DNA of 64,000 nucleotides from an uncultured Porphyromonadaceae bacterium (GCA_947575235.1 CANPMT010000001.1:1-64000); one strand, 5' to 3'. Positions 8,890 to 18,331 are shown, counted from the first letter of the stretch. Notes: generated by a model from the sequence alone, not told the origin. Made by a program: numbers and translations.

Positions 8890-9033
8890 TTGAAAACTTT
8901 TAGCTGGATCCCAAATGATACTGTGCTTAAATTAAAGAAACTAACACAGGACGTGCCGATTTTCTATGATACCAACACATTTGTAGGGGGAGAGGTTTGG
9001 GCTACAATCTGTATGGATTTTGTATGGGCGTAA
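8890..9033 (+). pseudogene. 47-codon gene fragment
   Basis: A frame from TTG 8890 to TAA 9031-9033 encodes 47 residues with natural composition (FSWIPNDTVLKLKKL, IFYDTNTFVGGEVW, CMDFVWA). It lacks an ATG, follows a stop directly and lies just after a terminator. I interpret it as the surviving C-terminus of a chromosomal gene that converged on tRNA-Ser before phage integration. A short real peptide cannot be excluded. Confidence 0.3.
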
Positions 9034-9077
9034 AATCGAATCTGCTGTAATCCATAAGATTACAGCAGATTCGATTT
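9033..9077 (-). terminator. 20-bp hairpin, probable original tRNA-Ser terminator
   Basis: Positions 9033-9052 and 9058-9077 are perfect inverted complements around a 5-nt loop. The hairpin ends 2 nt before the attL core. Before integration it would have lain directly downstream of the minus-strand tRNA-Ser 3' end, with a short T-rich tail in that direction. It can also act on the plus strand for the preceding fragment. Confidence 0.6.
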
Positions 9078-9079
9078 AA

Positions 9080-9100
9080 TAATTGGCGGAGAGGGAGGGA
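9080..9100. other. attL core
   Basis: A 21-bp sequence (TAATTGGCGGAGAGG then GAGGGA) is identical to 43,702-43,722, where it includes the 3' end of tRNA-Ser with its encoded CCA. Here it is not followed by the rest of a tRNA, as expected for the displaced 3' copy on the far side of a prophage. Confidence 0.9.
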
Positions 9101-9215
9101 CGGCTCGCCATTTGCGCATCTTTTCTAACGGACTGTATACTATTGCTTTATGACGTTCTCCTTGTTATTTTTTACTTGAGCCATGTCCTTATCACGTCCT
9201 CGGACGTTGGCCCGG

Positions 9216-9632
9216 TTATTCTAACTCTATGCCTGATTTCTGCATGAGCACCTGCATGGTCCTCACAAGCATCTCAAGATTCCGGATCCGGGCTTTCTGC
9301 TCCTCTATCCTTGCATCTTTCTCTGCCAACAGCGCACTCGCCTCAGGCTGCGAGCCCACCGAAAAGTTAGTGTTCCCGACATATGTGGAGTTGTCGATAT
9401 CACTTATCACCATACCCCCTTCAGGCCAACTCTCCAGGAATGTACCGGGATGCAACCCCAGATACCTGCACGCTGCATCAAAATGATTGACTTTCCATCG
9501 CGACGCTCCCTCTTTCAGTAGCACGCCTACTGCCTGGGGCGACATCCCTGTATAATCAGCCAAATCTTTCTGAGTCAACTTCTTCATGTCTAAGACACGC
9601 TTGAATTCCGGCCCTATGTCATTAATCTTCAT
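9216..9632 (-). CDS. XRE-family phage repressor
   Basis: 138 aa: a helix-turn-helix at residues 18-45 (LTQKDLADYTGMSPQAVGVL), a middle linker, and a C-terminal coiled coil (about 98-130, EKDARIEEQKARIRNLEMLV) likely for oligomerisation. It is divergent from the phage early genes and separated from them by a 124-bp region with repeated TTTAC sites, so it is the likely lysogeny repressor. No S24-type cleavage domain is present, so induction would not be by LexA-like self-cleavage. Confidence 0.8.
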   Translation of the reverse strand: MKINDIGPEFKRVLDMKKLTQKDLADYTGMSPQAVGVLLKEGASRWKVNHFDAACRYLGLHPGTFLESWPEGGMVISDIDNSTYVGNTNFSVGSQPEASALLAEKDARIEEQKARIRNLEMLVRTMQVLMQKSGIELE

Positions 9633-9756
9633 TGTTAAAATGTGTTAATTCTTAATCAATAACTACACAAATATTTACCGACTACAAAATTATTTACTAA
9701 CTTTACAAACAAAATTAATAATTCTTTTACTGAATCCAAAATTTATTTACTGAAAA
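9633..9756. promoter_or_regulatory. Divergent lysogeny switch: operators and overlapping promoters
   Basis: Direct copies of TTTAC occur at 9674, 9693, 9726 and 9746 (spacings 19, 33 and 20), three of them in a TATTTAC context. A plus-strand promoter is proposed at 9674-9705 (TTTA, 20 nt, TAACTTTA), so the first two copies overlap its -33 box and abut its -7 box. A minus-strand -7 TAATTTTG (9692-9685) for the repressor lies inside the same stretch. The geometry fits repressor control of both directions. Confidence 0.5.
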
Positions 9757-9984
9757 ATGATGAATCCCACTGAAGTAAATATTGAGGAACCCCGCCTTTT
9801 CGGAGAGTGGATGGATAGCAAGATGAAGTTCGAGCAGGTCTATTACACCCAGATGATTGCGCTCAAATGTGATGTCTCCACCAACAACATCTACAAATGG
9901 CGCAAGGCTGACAAACGTATCCGCAAACCCTTCCGTATTATCATAAATGAGGTGGCACGTGAGGAAGTTTTCCCTATAGAATAA
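9757..9984 (+). CDS. Small phage DNA-binding protein (cro-like)
   Basis: 75 aa, basic C-terminal half, with a helix-turn-helix-like stretch MIALKCDVSTNNIYKWRKAD. It is the first gene rightward of the switch region and 10 nt before the primase. Position and size suggest a Cro/early regulator. The specific function is inferred. Confidence 0.6.
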   Translation: MMNPTEVNIEEPRLFGEWMDSKMKFEQVYYTQMIALKCDVSTNNIYKWRKADKRIRKPFRIIINEVAREEVFPIE

Positions 9985-9994
9985 TTTAACACTT

Positions 9995-12900
9995 ATGGCT
10001 TATACCAGAGAATCGATAAAAGCGGTCAATGCCATTCCCATAACACGTGTCATACCAGACACGGTGGAAGGTCGTGGCAACCGGCAATATTGCCGCTGCC
10101 CTGAATGCGGCTCCGAGGGGAAGGTCAGGGGGAAACAACGTGGCATGCAGGTCTATTGCGACCCGGTATCCGGAAAGAACTTCGCCAAGTGTTACCAGTG
10201 TGGATTCTCGCTGGCGGGAGCTCTAAACGCTTATGCGTACTACCATAACAAGACACTGAGCGACGGAAAGGATTACATCGAGACTCTCCGGAACCTGGCA
10301 AGCGAGAATAACATCGAGCTTCAGGAGGTCATCGAGAAGAAGTCAAAGAAATCTGACTCCTCAAAGGATGAGTCCGGTTCTTTCTGCGCCATGCAGCTCT
10401 TCAGCTCGGGTTTGTCGTTTGATGATGTCAAGATTCCGGTCAATATCGACGGGGGCATATCCATGGTGTCGGCATTCAAGAAAGGATCGTACGACTCCAA
10501 TACAGGCATCATCAACGAGCATGATGATGAGATGGTAATCCTGTATTATGACCTTGATGGCAACCGCCGCACCTACATCCCCAAAGGAGCCCGGACAAAA
10601 GCGCTCCCATATGTCAGGATAAGGTTCTCGAACCCTGATGCCCGTGGAATGAAGTACATGACCCCTAAAGGGGCCCCGATGTATTTCTACATCCCCCAGC
10701 GTCTCAGGGCTCTCTATCAGGCGGGTGAACATATCGAGACTCTCTATATCCAGGAAGGGGAAAAGAAGGCTGAGAAGGCATGCAAGCATGGTCTGCCGTC
10801 GATTGGAATCCAAGGGATATATAACATTGGCCGTAAGGAAGACGGTCTGCCACCCGACCTGCAGTATATCGTATCGCGCTGCAAGGTCAAGAATGTGGTG
10901 TTCATGATGGATGCCGACTGGCAGGATCTATCTTCGGAACTTGCCAATGATGACGACGTGGACATGCGTCCCCGCATGTTTGCCGGAGCTGTCATAAAAT
11001 TCCGGAAGTTCGTCCGCACTCTCCACACCATGAAACTGGATGTGGATATCTGGTGGGGACACGTGAACCACAACGAGGGTAACGACAAGGGTGTCGACGA
11101 CTTGCTCAATCATACACTCCGCGACCGTGAGGAGGAACTGCTCGAGGATATCGAGACGGCCATGATGTCGCATGACGGTCACGGTGTGTATGTCGATATA
11201 CACAACATCACATCCTACACTGACTATAAGATCCAGCAGTTCTGGAACCTGACATCCAACGATGACTTCTTCTCCCTTCACAAGGAGCGTCTCTCAAAAC
11301 TCAAGACTTTCCGGTTTGACAAGACTTTCTATGTGGTCGATAAGGAGAAAGACAAGATTACCAGAGCCACTGAATATGGCAACGGCGAGGAGTTCTGGCT
11401 GAAGTATGACGACGAGGGGGAGTCAAAGATCAAGATTTATGTGAAGGAGATGATAAATTTCCTTACCACCAACGGTTTCCGTGCATATCGCGATGAAGAG
11501 GGAAAGCGGTCATACGTGAAGATTGACAAGGGAGTCATCTCTGAGATTGACCAGGCTGCCATCGTGAGATTTGTCTACAATTACGTATGCAAGGCTTCCA
11601 AGGATCCGGAGATACATGAATACTTTGCCAACTGCATCGACAGCAAACTCTCGGCTGGCAAACTGCAGCTGCTCGAACCGCTGCAGACAACGGCCGGCAT
11701 CCCGGAACAGTACAGGCAGAGATTTTTCTACAAAGACCGGGAGGTGGTCATCAACAGCGCGGGCATAAGCACTGAATCCCTTATCGGTCCGGTATGGGAG
11801 AAGAATCTTGTCGACCGCAAATTCAAACGTTGTGAGATTATCCGTGATATCCGCTATTCCCCCTCCGAAGGCTATTCCATCGAGCTCACTGAGGAGGGGA
11901 AACAGTGCGAGTTCCTGACTTATCTCTACAACACGTCAAATTTCGACACGCCGAAGATGCCTCAGGAGAAGGCCGACTTCAACCGGCATATCATCAACAA
12001 GCTCACCTGCATAGGGTTCCTTCTGCGTGATTACAAATCGTATGGCGAGGGCAAGGCGGTCATCGCCATGGATGGCCGTATGTCGGAAGTCAATGCCTCC
12101 AACGGCCGCACAGGTAAGTCGCTCATCGGTCTTGCACTCAAGCAGGTAATCAACCAGGCGTTCGTGGCCGGACGAAAGGTGGAGAGTTCCGATGATTTCA
12201 TCTTCAATGATGTCCGAGAAACTACCAAGAATGTATTCATCGATGATGTGAAACTCAATTTCAATATCGGCGACATCTCCCCCTCGATCACAGGTGATTT
12301 CATGGTCAACATCAAGCAGGGCGCCCGGTTTACAATTCCTTTCGAGCGTGCTCCCAAGATCTATATCACCACCAACCACGCCATCAATTCGGAAGGTGAT
12401 TCCACAGATGCCCGCACCATGTTCATGGTGTTCTCTCCATGGTACAACAAGGAACATACCCCGACAAAGGAATTCGGACATAATTTTTTCAGTGACTGGG
12501 ATTCCTACCAATGGATGCTGTTCGACAATCTGATGATGGAATGTGTGCGATATTACATGAAGTCGCTTGACGAGGACTGGGCAGGCGTGGGATGTGGCAT
12601 GATTGAACCTCCGATGGACCAGATCAAGCTGCGCAAAGACCGTCAGCTCATGGGTGAGGACTTCTTCCAGTGGGCCGACACCTATTTCGACCCTTCATCC
12701 AACCATCTCAACAACCGTATCGTGCGTAAGGAGATGTTCGAGCAGTTCCACAAGGACACTCCCGGCCAGCTGCGGTTTGTCAACGCCGGGAAGTTCCGGA
12801 AAAAACTCATCGCCTACTGCGAGTTCAGGGGCTATCATCTAAACGCCCATAAACCGCATGAGGAGACAGGTCAGGACTTCCCGGACTGGATTGCCACACA

Positions 12901-13000
12901 TCCGGGAGAGACCTTCATCGGGCAGCCCGAGAAGACAGCGAGTGTGGAATATTTCACAGTCACCACCAACGAGTATCTTACCAAATCAGTTAATTATTAA
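9995..13000 (+). CDS. Phage primase-helicase
   Basis: 1,001 aa. An N-terminal zinc-binding region (Cys 33, 35, 38, 55, 66, 69; CRCPECG...CYQCG) is followed by a TOPRIM-like core (YIQEGEKKAEKA near 250, FMMDAD near 306). A C-terminal helicase/ATPase has Walker A GRTGKS (about 702) and Walker B VFIDDVK (about 746). The layout is that of phage primase-helicase fusions (CHC2-TOPRIM plus SF3/D5-like), which prime and unwind phage DNA. No polymerase is encoded, so host replication proteins are probably used. Confidence 0.85.
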   Translation: MAYTRESIKAVNAIPITRVIPDTVEGRGNRQYCRCPECGSEGKVRGKQRGMQVYCDPVSGKNFAKCYQCGFSLAGALNAYAYYHNKTLSDGKDYIETLRNLASENNIELQEVIEKKSKKSDSSKDESGSFCAMQLFSSGLSFDDVKIPVNIDGGISMVSAFKKGSYDSNTGIINEHDDEMVILYYDLDGNRRTYIPKGARTKALPYVRIRFSNPDARGMKYMTPKGAPMYFYIPQRLRALYQAGEHIETLYIQEGEKKAEKACKHGLPSIGIQGIYNIGRKEDGLPPDLQYIVSRCKVKNVVFMMDADWQDLSSELANDDDVDMRPRMFAGAVIKFRKFVRTLHTMKLDVDIWWGHVNHNEGNDKGVDDLLNHTLRDREEELLEDIETAMMSHDGHGVYVDIHNITSYTDYKIQQFWNLTSNDDFFSLHKERLSKLKTFRFDKTFYVVDKEKDKITRATEYGNGEEFWLKYDDEGESKIKIYVKEMINFLTTNGFRAYRDEEGKRSYVKIDKGVISEIDQAAIVRFVYNYVCKASKDPEIHEYFANCIDSKLSAGKLQLLEPLQTTAGIPEQYRQRFFYKDREVVINSAGISTESLIGPVWEKNLVDRKFKRCEIIRDIRYSPSEGYSIELTEEGKQCEFLTYLYNTSNFDTPKMPQEKADFNRHIINKLTCIGFLLRDYKSYGEGKAVIAMDGRMSEVNASNGRTGKSLIGLALKQVINQAFVAGRKVESSDDFIFNDVRETTKNVFIDDVKLNFNIGDISPSITGDFMVNIKQGARFTIPFERAPKIYITTNHAINSEGDSTDARTMFMVFSPWYNKEHTPTKEFGHNFFSDWDSYQWMLFDNLMMECVRYYMKSLDEDWAGVGCGMIEPPMDQIKLRKDRQLMGEDFFQWADTYFDPSSNHLNNRIVRKEMFEQFHKDTPGQLRFVNAGKFRKKLIAYCEFRGYHLNAHKPHEETGQDFPDWIATHPGETFIGQPEKTASVEYFTVTTNEYLTKSVNY

Positions 13001-13010
13001 ACCAGTACTT

Positions 13011-13361
13011 ATGAAACCGAAGAAGAATCCTTATGCCTCGCTGAAGCAGCCGGGAATAAGAGGGTCGGTACAGACCGAGGGGCTCAAGGTGCATGTCATC
13101 ATCATGCGTCCGGAATGCTCCATCACAATCTATATCGCGGAATTGATACCGGGAATATGGGACTATGGCATGCATATAATCGGCCAGGACGTTACCGAAC
13201 AGTGCAAATATCCGGGAGAGGGTGAAGGTTGGTTCACCAGTGGGAATAACGCTCTTCTTTATGCACTCGGCCACATCCGGCAGGATTTTGAGATAGAGTC
13301 CGAGCAAGGAAGGGCTCTCCGCCAAGCAATGGAAAAAGCATCAGCAACAACATTATTCTGA
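13011..13361 (+). CDS. Hypothetical phage protein
   Basis: 116 aa from ATG 13011, 10 nt after the primase stop. It is a globular protein with no signal peptide or recognisable motif (KVHVIIMRPECSITIYIAEL, GWFTSGNNALLYALGHI). It is co-transcribed with the early genes and 4 nt before the next gene. Function unknown. Confidence 0.7.
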   Translation: MKPKKNPYASLKQPGIRGSVQTEGLKVHVIIMRPECSITIYIAELIPGIWDYGMHIIGQDVTEQCKYPGEGEGWFTSGNNALLYALGHIRQDFEIESEQGRALRQAMEKASATTLF

Positions 13362-13365
13362 CACC

Positions 13366-14358
13366 ATGGTAGCGACAGACTTGAAAGACATCCAGGAAGG
13401 GATGCCGATCTTTATCCATGAGATCGATGATATCTACATCTCAGGATACACCGGGTTTCACCTGGCTCTCAGACGGGTCATAGGCCCGGGAACCTATACC
13501 CCGCTCTATGAGACTGACTTCATACCCCCGTTGTCCGGCAAAAGCTGGGTCCCGGGATTGTCTGACATTATAGAGACATACCTGATACAGGTTAAAAGCT
13601 CGGAGGCCGACTTTGAGATTGTGACAACCGACGGCCAGACCAGAACCGCAAGATCCTTCCATGCCATAAGGTCAAGTGCCGGCATCGAGGATGCTGCCAC
13701 CCTGCTCCCCCTGATGTTCCTCACAGACGCTGACATGTTATCTGTGCCTTATGAGACTCCGGAGGATGTATATGAGCCTACAGTGTCGATATACGACAAG
13801 ACGGCCGTAAATCTATATATCATGACTGATGCCGGGAGCATACCGGTGGCGCCGGAATCTGTTGGCAACATCCACACCTACACCATCCCGATGAAGCAGT
13901 TGCTCACCCAGGATCCACCGGAACCGGGCGAACGGAGACGGTGGACTGCAGCCGCCGGCAACCGGTCGATTGTCATACAGGCAGACCCATACACCGGTGG
14001 CATAGGAATACTTTTTGAGAACACATTCGGGGTCATGGAATACATGTATCTCAAGGGAGTATGGACGGAGGCTCCTGAGAAAAGTCACACAGTGGCAGCC
14101 ATCCATGGCCGCAGGAAGTCTGTGGCTCCTGTCATAACCCCGAAATACACTCTCGAGTGCAGTGGTCTCACCTATTGGCAGGCCGAGGCAGCCTCCAGGT
14201 TACTGCAGGCTCGCCATGTCGAGATATGCCGGGGATGTGTGCCGGGAGCATACGGCACCAACCGCGAGATGATCATCGAGAGCGTATCAGGTAACATCCA
14301 GGATGACCCGGCTACCCTATCCGACATAAAGATTACAATGACACCAACAAAAATATGA
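13366..14358 (+). CDS. Hypothetical phage protein, possibly structural
   Basis: 330 aa, beta-rich, with no membrane segments. Features include IFIHEIDDIYISGYTGFHL near the N-terminus and TYWQAEAASRLLQARHVEIC near the C-terminus. It is the last gene before the palindrome-rich gap and the late promoter. The composition resembles a virion or adhesion protein more than a replication enzyme, but I recognise no family. Confidence 0.65.
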   Translation: MVATDLKDIQEGMPIFIHEIDDIYISGYTGFHLALRRVIGPGTYTPLYETDFIPPLSGKSWVPGLSDIIETYLIQVKSSEADFEIVTTDGQTRTARSFHAIRSSAGIEDAATLLPLMFLTDADMLSVPYETPEDVYEPTVSIYDKTAVNLYIMTDAGSIPVAPESVGNIHTYTIPMKQLLTQDPPEPGERRRWTAAAGNRSIVIQADPYTGGIGILFENTFGVMEYMYLKGVWTEAPEKSHTVAAIHGRRKSVAPVITPKYTLECSGLTYWQAEAASRLLQARHVEICRGCVPGAYGTNREMIIESVSGNIQDDPATLSDIKITMTPTKI

Positions 14359-14681
14359 TACTCCCCAATGGGAAATTGCCAGCCTATAATGAAATAAATA
14401 CATACCATCAACATTCATAAACACGGAAATAATCAATACCATCACACAAAGAGGGGTGAGTCTCAGACCGGGACTCACCCCTTTCTCTTTATCCATTATC
14501 GGGGGGATGTTGGCCTAAGCATATATAATGCGCGATGTGCGATGCACCACCTTATATAATTTATTTATTTTAATTTTCTAATAAAAATAGTGCTGTAAAA
14601 ACTGTGCTTTAGTGCGCACTTTTGTTAAACCTTATAATTCAGCAAGTTACACGCGCACTTTTTCCGCACTTTTCAATTTTA

Positions 14682-14707
14682 AAAAAGTGCGCACGTGCGC
14701 ACTTTTT
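14682..14707. repeat. 26-bp perfect palindrome
   Basis: The left half AAAAAGTGCGCAC is followed immediately by its exact reverse complement. It is the centre of the GTGCGC repeat array. Confidence 0.9.
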
Positions 14708-14905
14708 GGTTTTTCAATTAGTACGCAAAAAGTGCGCGAATTAGTGCGCTTATAATCAACCAGTTAGCATCCACAAAAAGCCGCGCACTTTTTTTACCCG
14801 ATTTCCAGAGCACTATTTAGTGCGAGCAAAAACAGTTTTTACTAAGTAGTAAGTGTGACATCGCGCATTACACAATACATAAATCAGTAGTTAAACTACT
14901 CATTA

Positions 14906-14937
14906 TTTGATTTATACACAATTTTTGATTAACTTTG
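14906..14937 (+). promoter_or_regulatory. Probable late promoter
   Basis: TTTG at 14,906-14,909, exactly 20 nt, then TAACTTTG at 14,930-14,937, about 37 nt before ATG 14,975. It is the only consensus promoter between the early block and the head genes, so it likely drives the structural operon. Confidence 0.65.
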
Positions 14938-14974
14938 TGGTTATAAACTGTATCTTCCATCAATACTTTTACCC

Positions 14975-15751
14975 ATGACTCTTAACCTGAAAATACCTGT
15001 ATCGTGGGGTGAGCTGACCCAGAAACAGCTCCGTTATGTCTACGAAATCTTGTCGTCTGACCGCTTTTCAATGCATCAGTGCAAGGTGATTCTGGCTCTC
15101 CGGCTGGCCGGAGTGCGCATCGAGACCCGCGACAATGATGGGAAAGCATGGCTCCGGAAGGGTAAAATCTTATTCCAGGCATCCGATTCCGAGCTGTTGG
15201 CGATAGCCCATACTCTCGACTGGATTGAGAAATACCCCATCCTTCCTGTCAGGCTGGAGATGATAAACGGACGTATGGCACGACATCCCCTGATGAATGG
15301 CATGAAGTTTGGCGAGTGGATCATCGTTGACAATTTATATCAGACCTATATCTCCACAAAGGATGTCTCCAGATGCAAGGCCATGTTCACCCATCTGTAT
15401 CCTGACAAGGCTCCCGTCCTGCGACGGTTCCGCTCATTCCGGCTCCACGCCAGGGATGCCAGCACCATCTCTCCGGAGGCTATGTCGATATTCCGCTGGG
15501 TGGCTGCCTTCAAGGAGTGGCTGCCATTGCGATACCCGAATTTCTATCAGCGCCGGGATAAGAATGCTGTCACCCCATCTCCCAAGGATATCCGTGACGC
15601 CATGAACGCCCAGATCCGGGCATTGACCAAGGGGGATATCACTAAGGAACGTGCTGTGCTCGATATGGAGATCCACCGTGCGCTCACCGAACTTGACGCC
15701 CTCGCGCTCGAGGCCGAGAAATTGAGGATTCAACTTAAAAAACAATCATAA
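14975..15751 (+). CDS. Hypothetical phage protein, first late gene
   Basis: 258 aa, basic, mostly helical, with a C-terminal coiled coil (LDALALEAEKLRIQLKK). No recognised domain. It starts about 40 nt downstream of the proposed late promoter and is followed 5 nt later by the next gene. Its position ahead of the head protease suggests an assembly role, which is inference only. Confidence 0.7.
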   Translation: MTLNLKIPVSWGELTQKQLRYVYEILSSDRFSMHQCKVILALRLAGVRIETRDNDGKAWLRKGKILFQASDSELLAIAHTLDWIEKYPILPVRLEMINGRMARHPLMNGMKFGEWIIVDNLYQTYISTKDVSRCKAMFTHLYPDKAPVLRRFRSFRLHARDASTISPEAMSIFRWVAAFKEWLPLRYPNFYQRRDKNAVTPSPKDIRDAMNAQIRALTKGDITKERAVLDMEIHRALTELDALALEAEKLRIQLKKQS

Positions 15752-15756
15752 ATCAT

Positions 15757-16245
15757 ATGTCTACAGTCAGTGTCAGAATGCCCCAGTATCTTTGGCAATG
15801 GACCCGTAACCGCTATGGCAACTGTCCTGTGATGCCTGCCAAGGGGTCCCCGATATCCTCTTTCCTCCGTTCCTTTCTCCGCCATCGCAATCTCCGGCCT
15901 GAGGAGGAGGCCTTCCTGCAGGCACGCAACGATGGTGAGATCGCCCAGTCGTACACTTTCATAGTGCCCAGTTTCCCGGGCCGCGACCCGGATTATTACA
16001 ACTACCTCTCACCTATTGCCGAAAGCCAGTTGCGCGACCTGCTGCGCGACCTGTTTGATGCCGAGCTCTTCGCCGACCTCTCACGGTTCTCCACATCCCG
16101 CAAACAGGGTGTCAACATCATTTACTCCTGGCTTGACACTCATGGGATAGAGCCGACAGAACAGAATTACATGGCCGTCGCCAAACGTTACCAGCTGCTT
16201 CGCCGCCGGGAGAAGGACAATCAACGCAAGAAAAAATTCCACTGA
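15757..16245 (+). CDS. Hypothetical phage protein
   Basis: 162 aa. It begins with a ribbon-helix-helix-like strand (TVSVRMPQYLWQWTR), then helical sequence and a very basic C-terminus (RRREKDNQRKKKFH). It could bind nucleic acid. It is coupled to the preceding gene (5 nt). A short gap with a possible TATTTTTG -7 box near 16,300 precedes the head protease gene. Confidence 0.65.
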   Translation: MSTVSVRMPQYLWQWTRNRYGNCPVMPAKGSPISSFLRSFLRHRNLRPEEEAFLQARNDGEIAQSYTFIVPSFPGRDPDYYNYLSPIAESQLRDLLRDLFDAELFADLSRFSTSRKQGVNIIYSWLDTHGIEPTEQNYMAVAKRYQLLRRREKDNQRKKKFH

Positions 16246-16338
16246 TAAGGAGCCTCACGGCCCCTTATCTTCTTTTTACCCCCTGCTTGCACATTATATT
16301 TTTGCATTGTAATCATAATCAATATAGACTAACTTACA

Positions 16339-17310
16339 ATGTCACGATATCATCTTGAACTTACCGGCGAGGTGGGAGGATCCAACTTCAATGCCAGAGC
16401 GACAGCCTCCCTGCTTGCCCAGTATCCCGGCAAACCGGTGACAGTCCTGATTGATTCCCCGGGCGGATCCCTTGCCCAGGGTCTCTCCATCGCCGATGAG
16501 TTCCGCTCTCACGGCGATGTGACGGTGCATCTGCGCAGTATGTGCGCGTCGGCCGCCACAATAGCCTCCATGGGCGCGAAACGTGTAGAGATTGCCCCGG
16601 ACGGGTTCTATCTCGTGCATAAGGTGTCGATGATGTTCTATGACTGGGCGTCGAGAAATGCTGATGAACTCTCTCAGTTTATCGAGGCGCTCCAGAAGGA
16701 GAAGGATAATCTCGACACCCTCGACCAGGCGGTGGCAGCCACCTATGCAAAACGTTGCAAACGCCCGGTCAAGGATATCCTCAAGCTGATGGAGCATGGC
16801 AAATGGCTCTCTGCCGATCAGGCCAAGGAGTGGGGATTCGTCGATGAGATCTCAGGCGAGAAGTCTGACAAGGATCCTGAAATCACAAATTCTTACGCCG
16901 CCAGTCTCCTTGCATCCGGTCTGCCATTGCCGCCGGTGCCTATCACCGAGGAACCCGTCAGTTTCCTCGAGCAGATCAAGACAACAGTTTCAAAAACCAT
17001 AAAATCAATCTTTATGTCAAATCCCACACAGACCCCGGCTCCGGAACAGCAGCCCCAGGCTCAGACAACCGCACCTGCTCCTGAAGCACCACAGCCCCAG
17101 AACACCAACCCGGATCTTGAATCTCTCAAGGCTGAGAATGAGGACCTGAAGAAACGTATCGAGGCTCTCGAGAAGCAACCCGGCGCCACCACCGCATCAG
17201 TGGTCAACACTCCACCCCCGGCCGCCCCGGCTCACCCGAAAGCTGACTCCCTGCAGCAGTTCCTCAATGCCTCTAAGGAGGTAGCCGACATTTACGACTC
17301 GCTCCCCTGA
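16339..17310 (+). CDS. ClpP-like head maturation protease fused to scaffold
   Basis: 323 aa. Residues 1-180 form a ClpP/S49-type serine protease: DSPGGS (39-44), nucleophile Ser71 in SMCASAAT, His94 in YLVHKVS. The C-terminal part is Pro/Gln-rich, then a coiled coil (LKAENEDLKKRIEALEKQ) as in capsid scaffolds. An internal ATG at 17,014 (MSNPTQTP) could give a separate scaffold product. It cleaves scaffold during capsid maturation. It lies 49 nt before the capsid gene. Confidence 0.85.
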   Translation: MSRYHLELTGEVGGSNFNARATASLLAQYPGKPVTVLIDSPGGSLAQGLSIADEFRSHGDVTVHLRSMCASAATIASMGAKRVEIAPDGFYLVHKVSMMFYDWASRNADELSQFIEALQKEKDNLDTLDQAVAATYAKRCKRPVKDILKLMEHGKWLSADQAKEWGFVDEISGEKSDKDPEITNSYAASLLASGLPLPPVPITEEPVSFLEQIKTTVSKTIKSIFMSNPTQTPAPEQQPQAQTTAPAPEAPQPQNTNPDLESLKAENEDLKKRIEALEKQPGATTASVVNTPPPAAPAHPKADSLQQFLNASKEVADIYDSLP

Positions 17311-17359
17311 GCCTCCCCAACCACGACTTACAATTTATATCACTAATACTTAATCAGCT

Positions 17360-18331
17360 ATGCCAGCAACAGGAATTGTAACCTATACACTGGAGGATTT
17401 CCGTAATTCCGCCCGCACCTACCGCCGCAACATCCTGCGTCTCCCCATCGTGGCTCTCCGCGATGACCTGCGCTACATGACGCTGCGTCCCAACGTGCGT
17501 TATTCGGAGGTCGTTTCCCAGTCTGATTTTGATGTCGAGTTCCGCCCCTACAAACGAGGCAAGCGTGAGCTGAAGGACCTCAAACTCATCCAGCGCGACC
17601 TGCGCACCTATTTCGGCAAGATCGATGCCGATTTCGAACCTAACTCTGCCATCAATACCATTGTAGGCCACCGTGCCTCTCTCGCAGCCGGCAAGGATCT
17701 CGCCCATACCCCTACCGCCCAGGAGGTGCTTTATCTCGCGGCTAAGTCGGCGGGCAAGAAGCTTAAGCTCGCTCTCTTCTCAGCTGTGCGCGACGAGGAC
17801 GGCGAGACCACCCAAGATCTTTTCGATGGTTTCGACACGATCACTGCCAATGAGATTGCCCAGGGCAACATCTCTGAGGAGAAAGGGAACTATCACATGC
17901 TCTCTGCCAAGCCCGACGACAGCAATGCGGTGAAACTCGCCAAGGAGATGCTCCGTAAGATGTCGCCCGAGCTCCGTGCCGAGGAGTGTTTCCTTTTCTG
18001 CTCCCAGGATTTTGCCGATGCCTACAACGAGGCATATCTGGAGTCGCACAAAGGTCTGGTCTACAACACCAAATACAATCAGGTGTCGGTGGAGGGATCC
18101 AACCAGATGCTTACCATCGTGCCGCTCCTTGGCAAGACCGGATCCAGGTTCATCCACATCGCTCCCAAGGCAAACATGCTCGTAGGTGTCGACCAGTTCT
18201 CTGACCTTGAGCGTGTCAAGATCGGCGACTATGACCCTGACCTTATCACCATGAGCATGCGTATGTTCTTCGGTGTGGAGTTCGAATCAATCGATCCCCG
18301 CCGTCTCCTCGTATGCGAGATTCCGGAGTGA
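17360..18331 (+). CDS. Major capsid protein
   Basis: 323 aa soluble protein immediately downstream of the protease-scaffold gene, the standard place for an HK97-fold capsid protein. It contains a family-like internal segment (GLVYNTKYNQVSVEGSNQML) and a C-terminus resembling the P-domain end of capsid proteins (FFGVEFESIDPRRLLVCEIPE region). The assignment rests mainly on position and size. Confidence 0.75.
   Translation: MPATGIVTYTLEDFRNSARTYRRNILRLPIVALRDDLRYMTLRPNVRYSEVVSQSDFDVEFRPYKRGKRELKDLKLIQRDLRTYFGKIDADFEPNSAINTIVGHRASLAAGKDLAHTPTAQEVLYLAAKSAGKKLKLALFSAVRDEDGETTQDLFDGFDTITANEIAQGNISEEKGNYHMLSAKPDDSNAVKLAKEMLRKMSPELRAEECFLFCSQDFADAYNEAYLESHKGLVYNTKYNQVSVEGSNQMLTIVPLLGKTGSRFIHIAPKANMLVGVDQFSDLERVKIGDYDPDLITMSMRMFFGVEFESIDPRRLLVCEIPE

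Larger units (their letters stand above)
14359..14974. other. 616-bp noncoding block: GTGCGC palindromes and late promoter
   Basis: AT-rich sequence between about 14,530 and 14,870 is studded with both orientations of the motif AAAGTGCGC/GCGCACTTT (near 14,611, 14,652, 14,664, 14,687, 14,695, 14,730, 14,743 and 14,782). The centre is a perfect 26-bp palindrome at 14,682-14,707. ATGCGCGATGTGCGATGCA (from 14,528) and a related CATCGCGCATTA (from 14,859) flank it. It sits at the early/late boundary. A replication origin, a packaging site or a regulator-binding array are all possible. No ORF is present. Confidence 0.7.
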
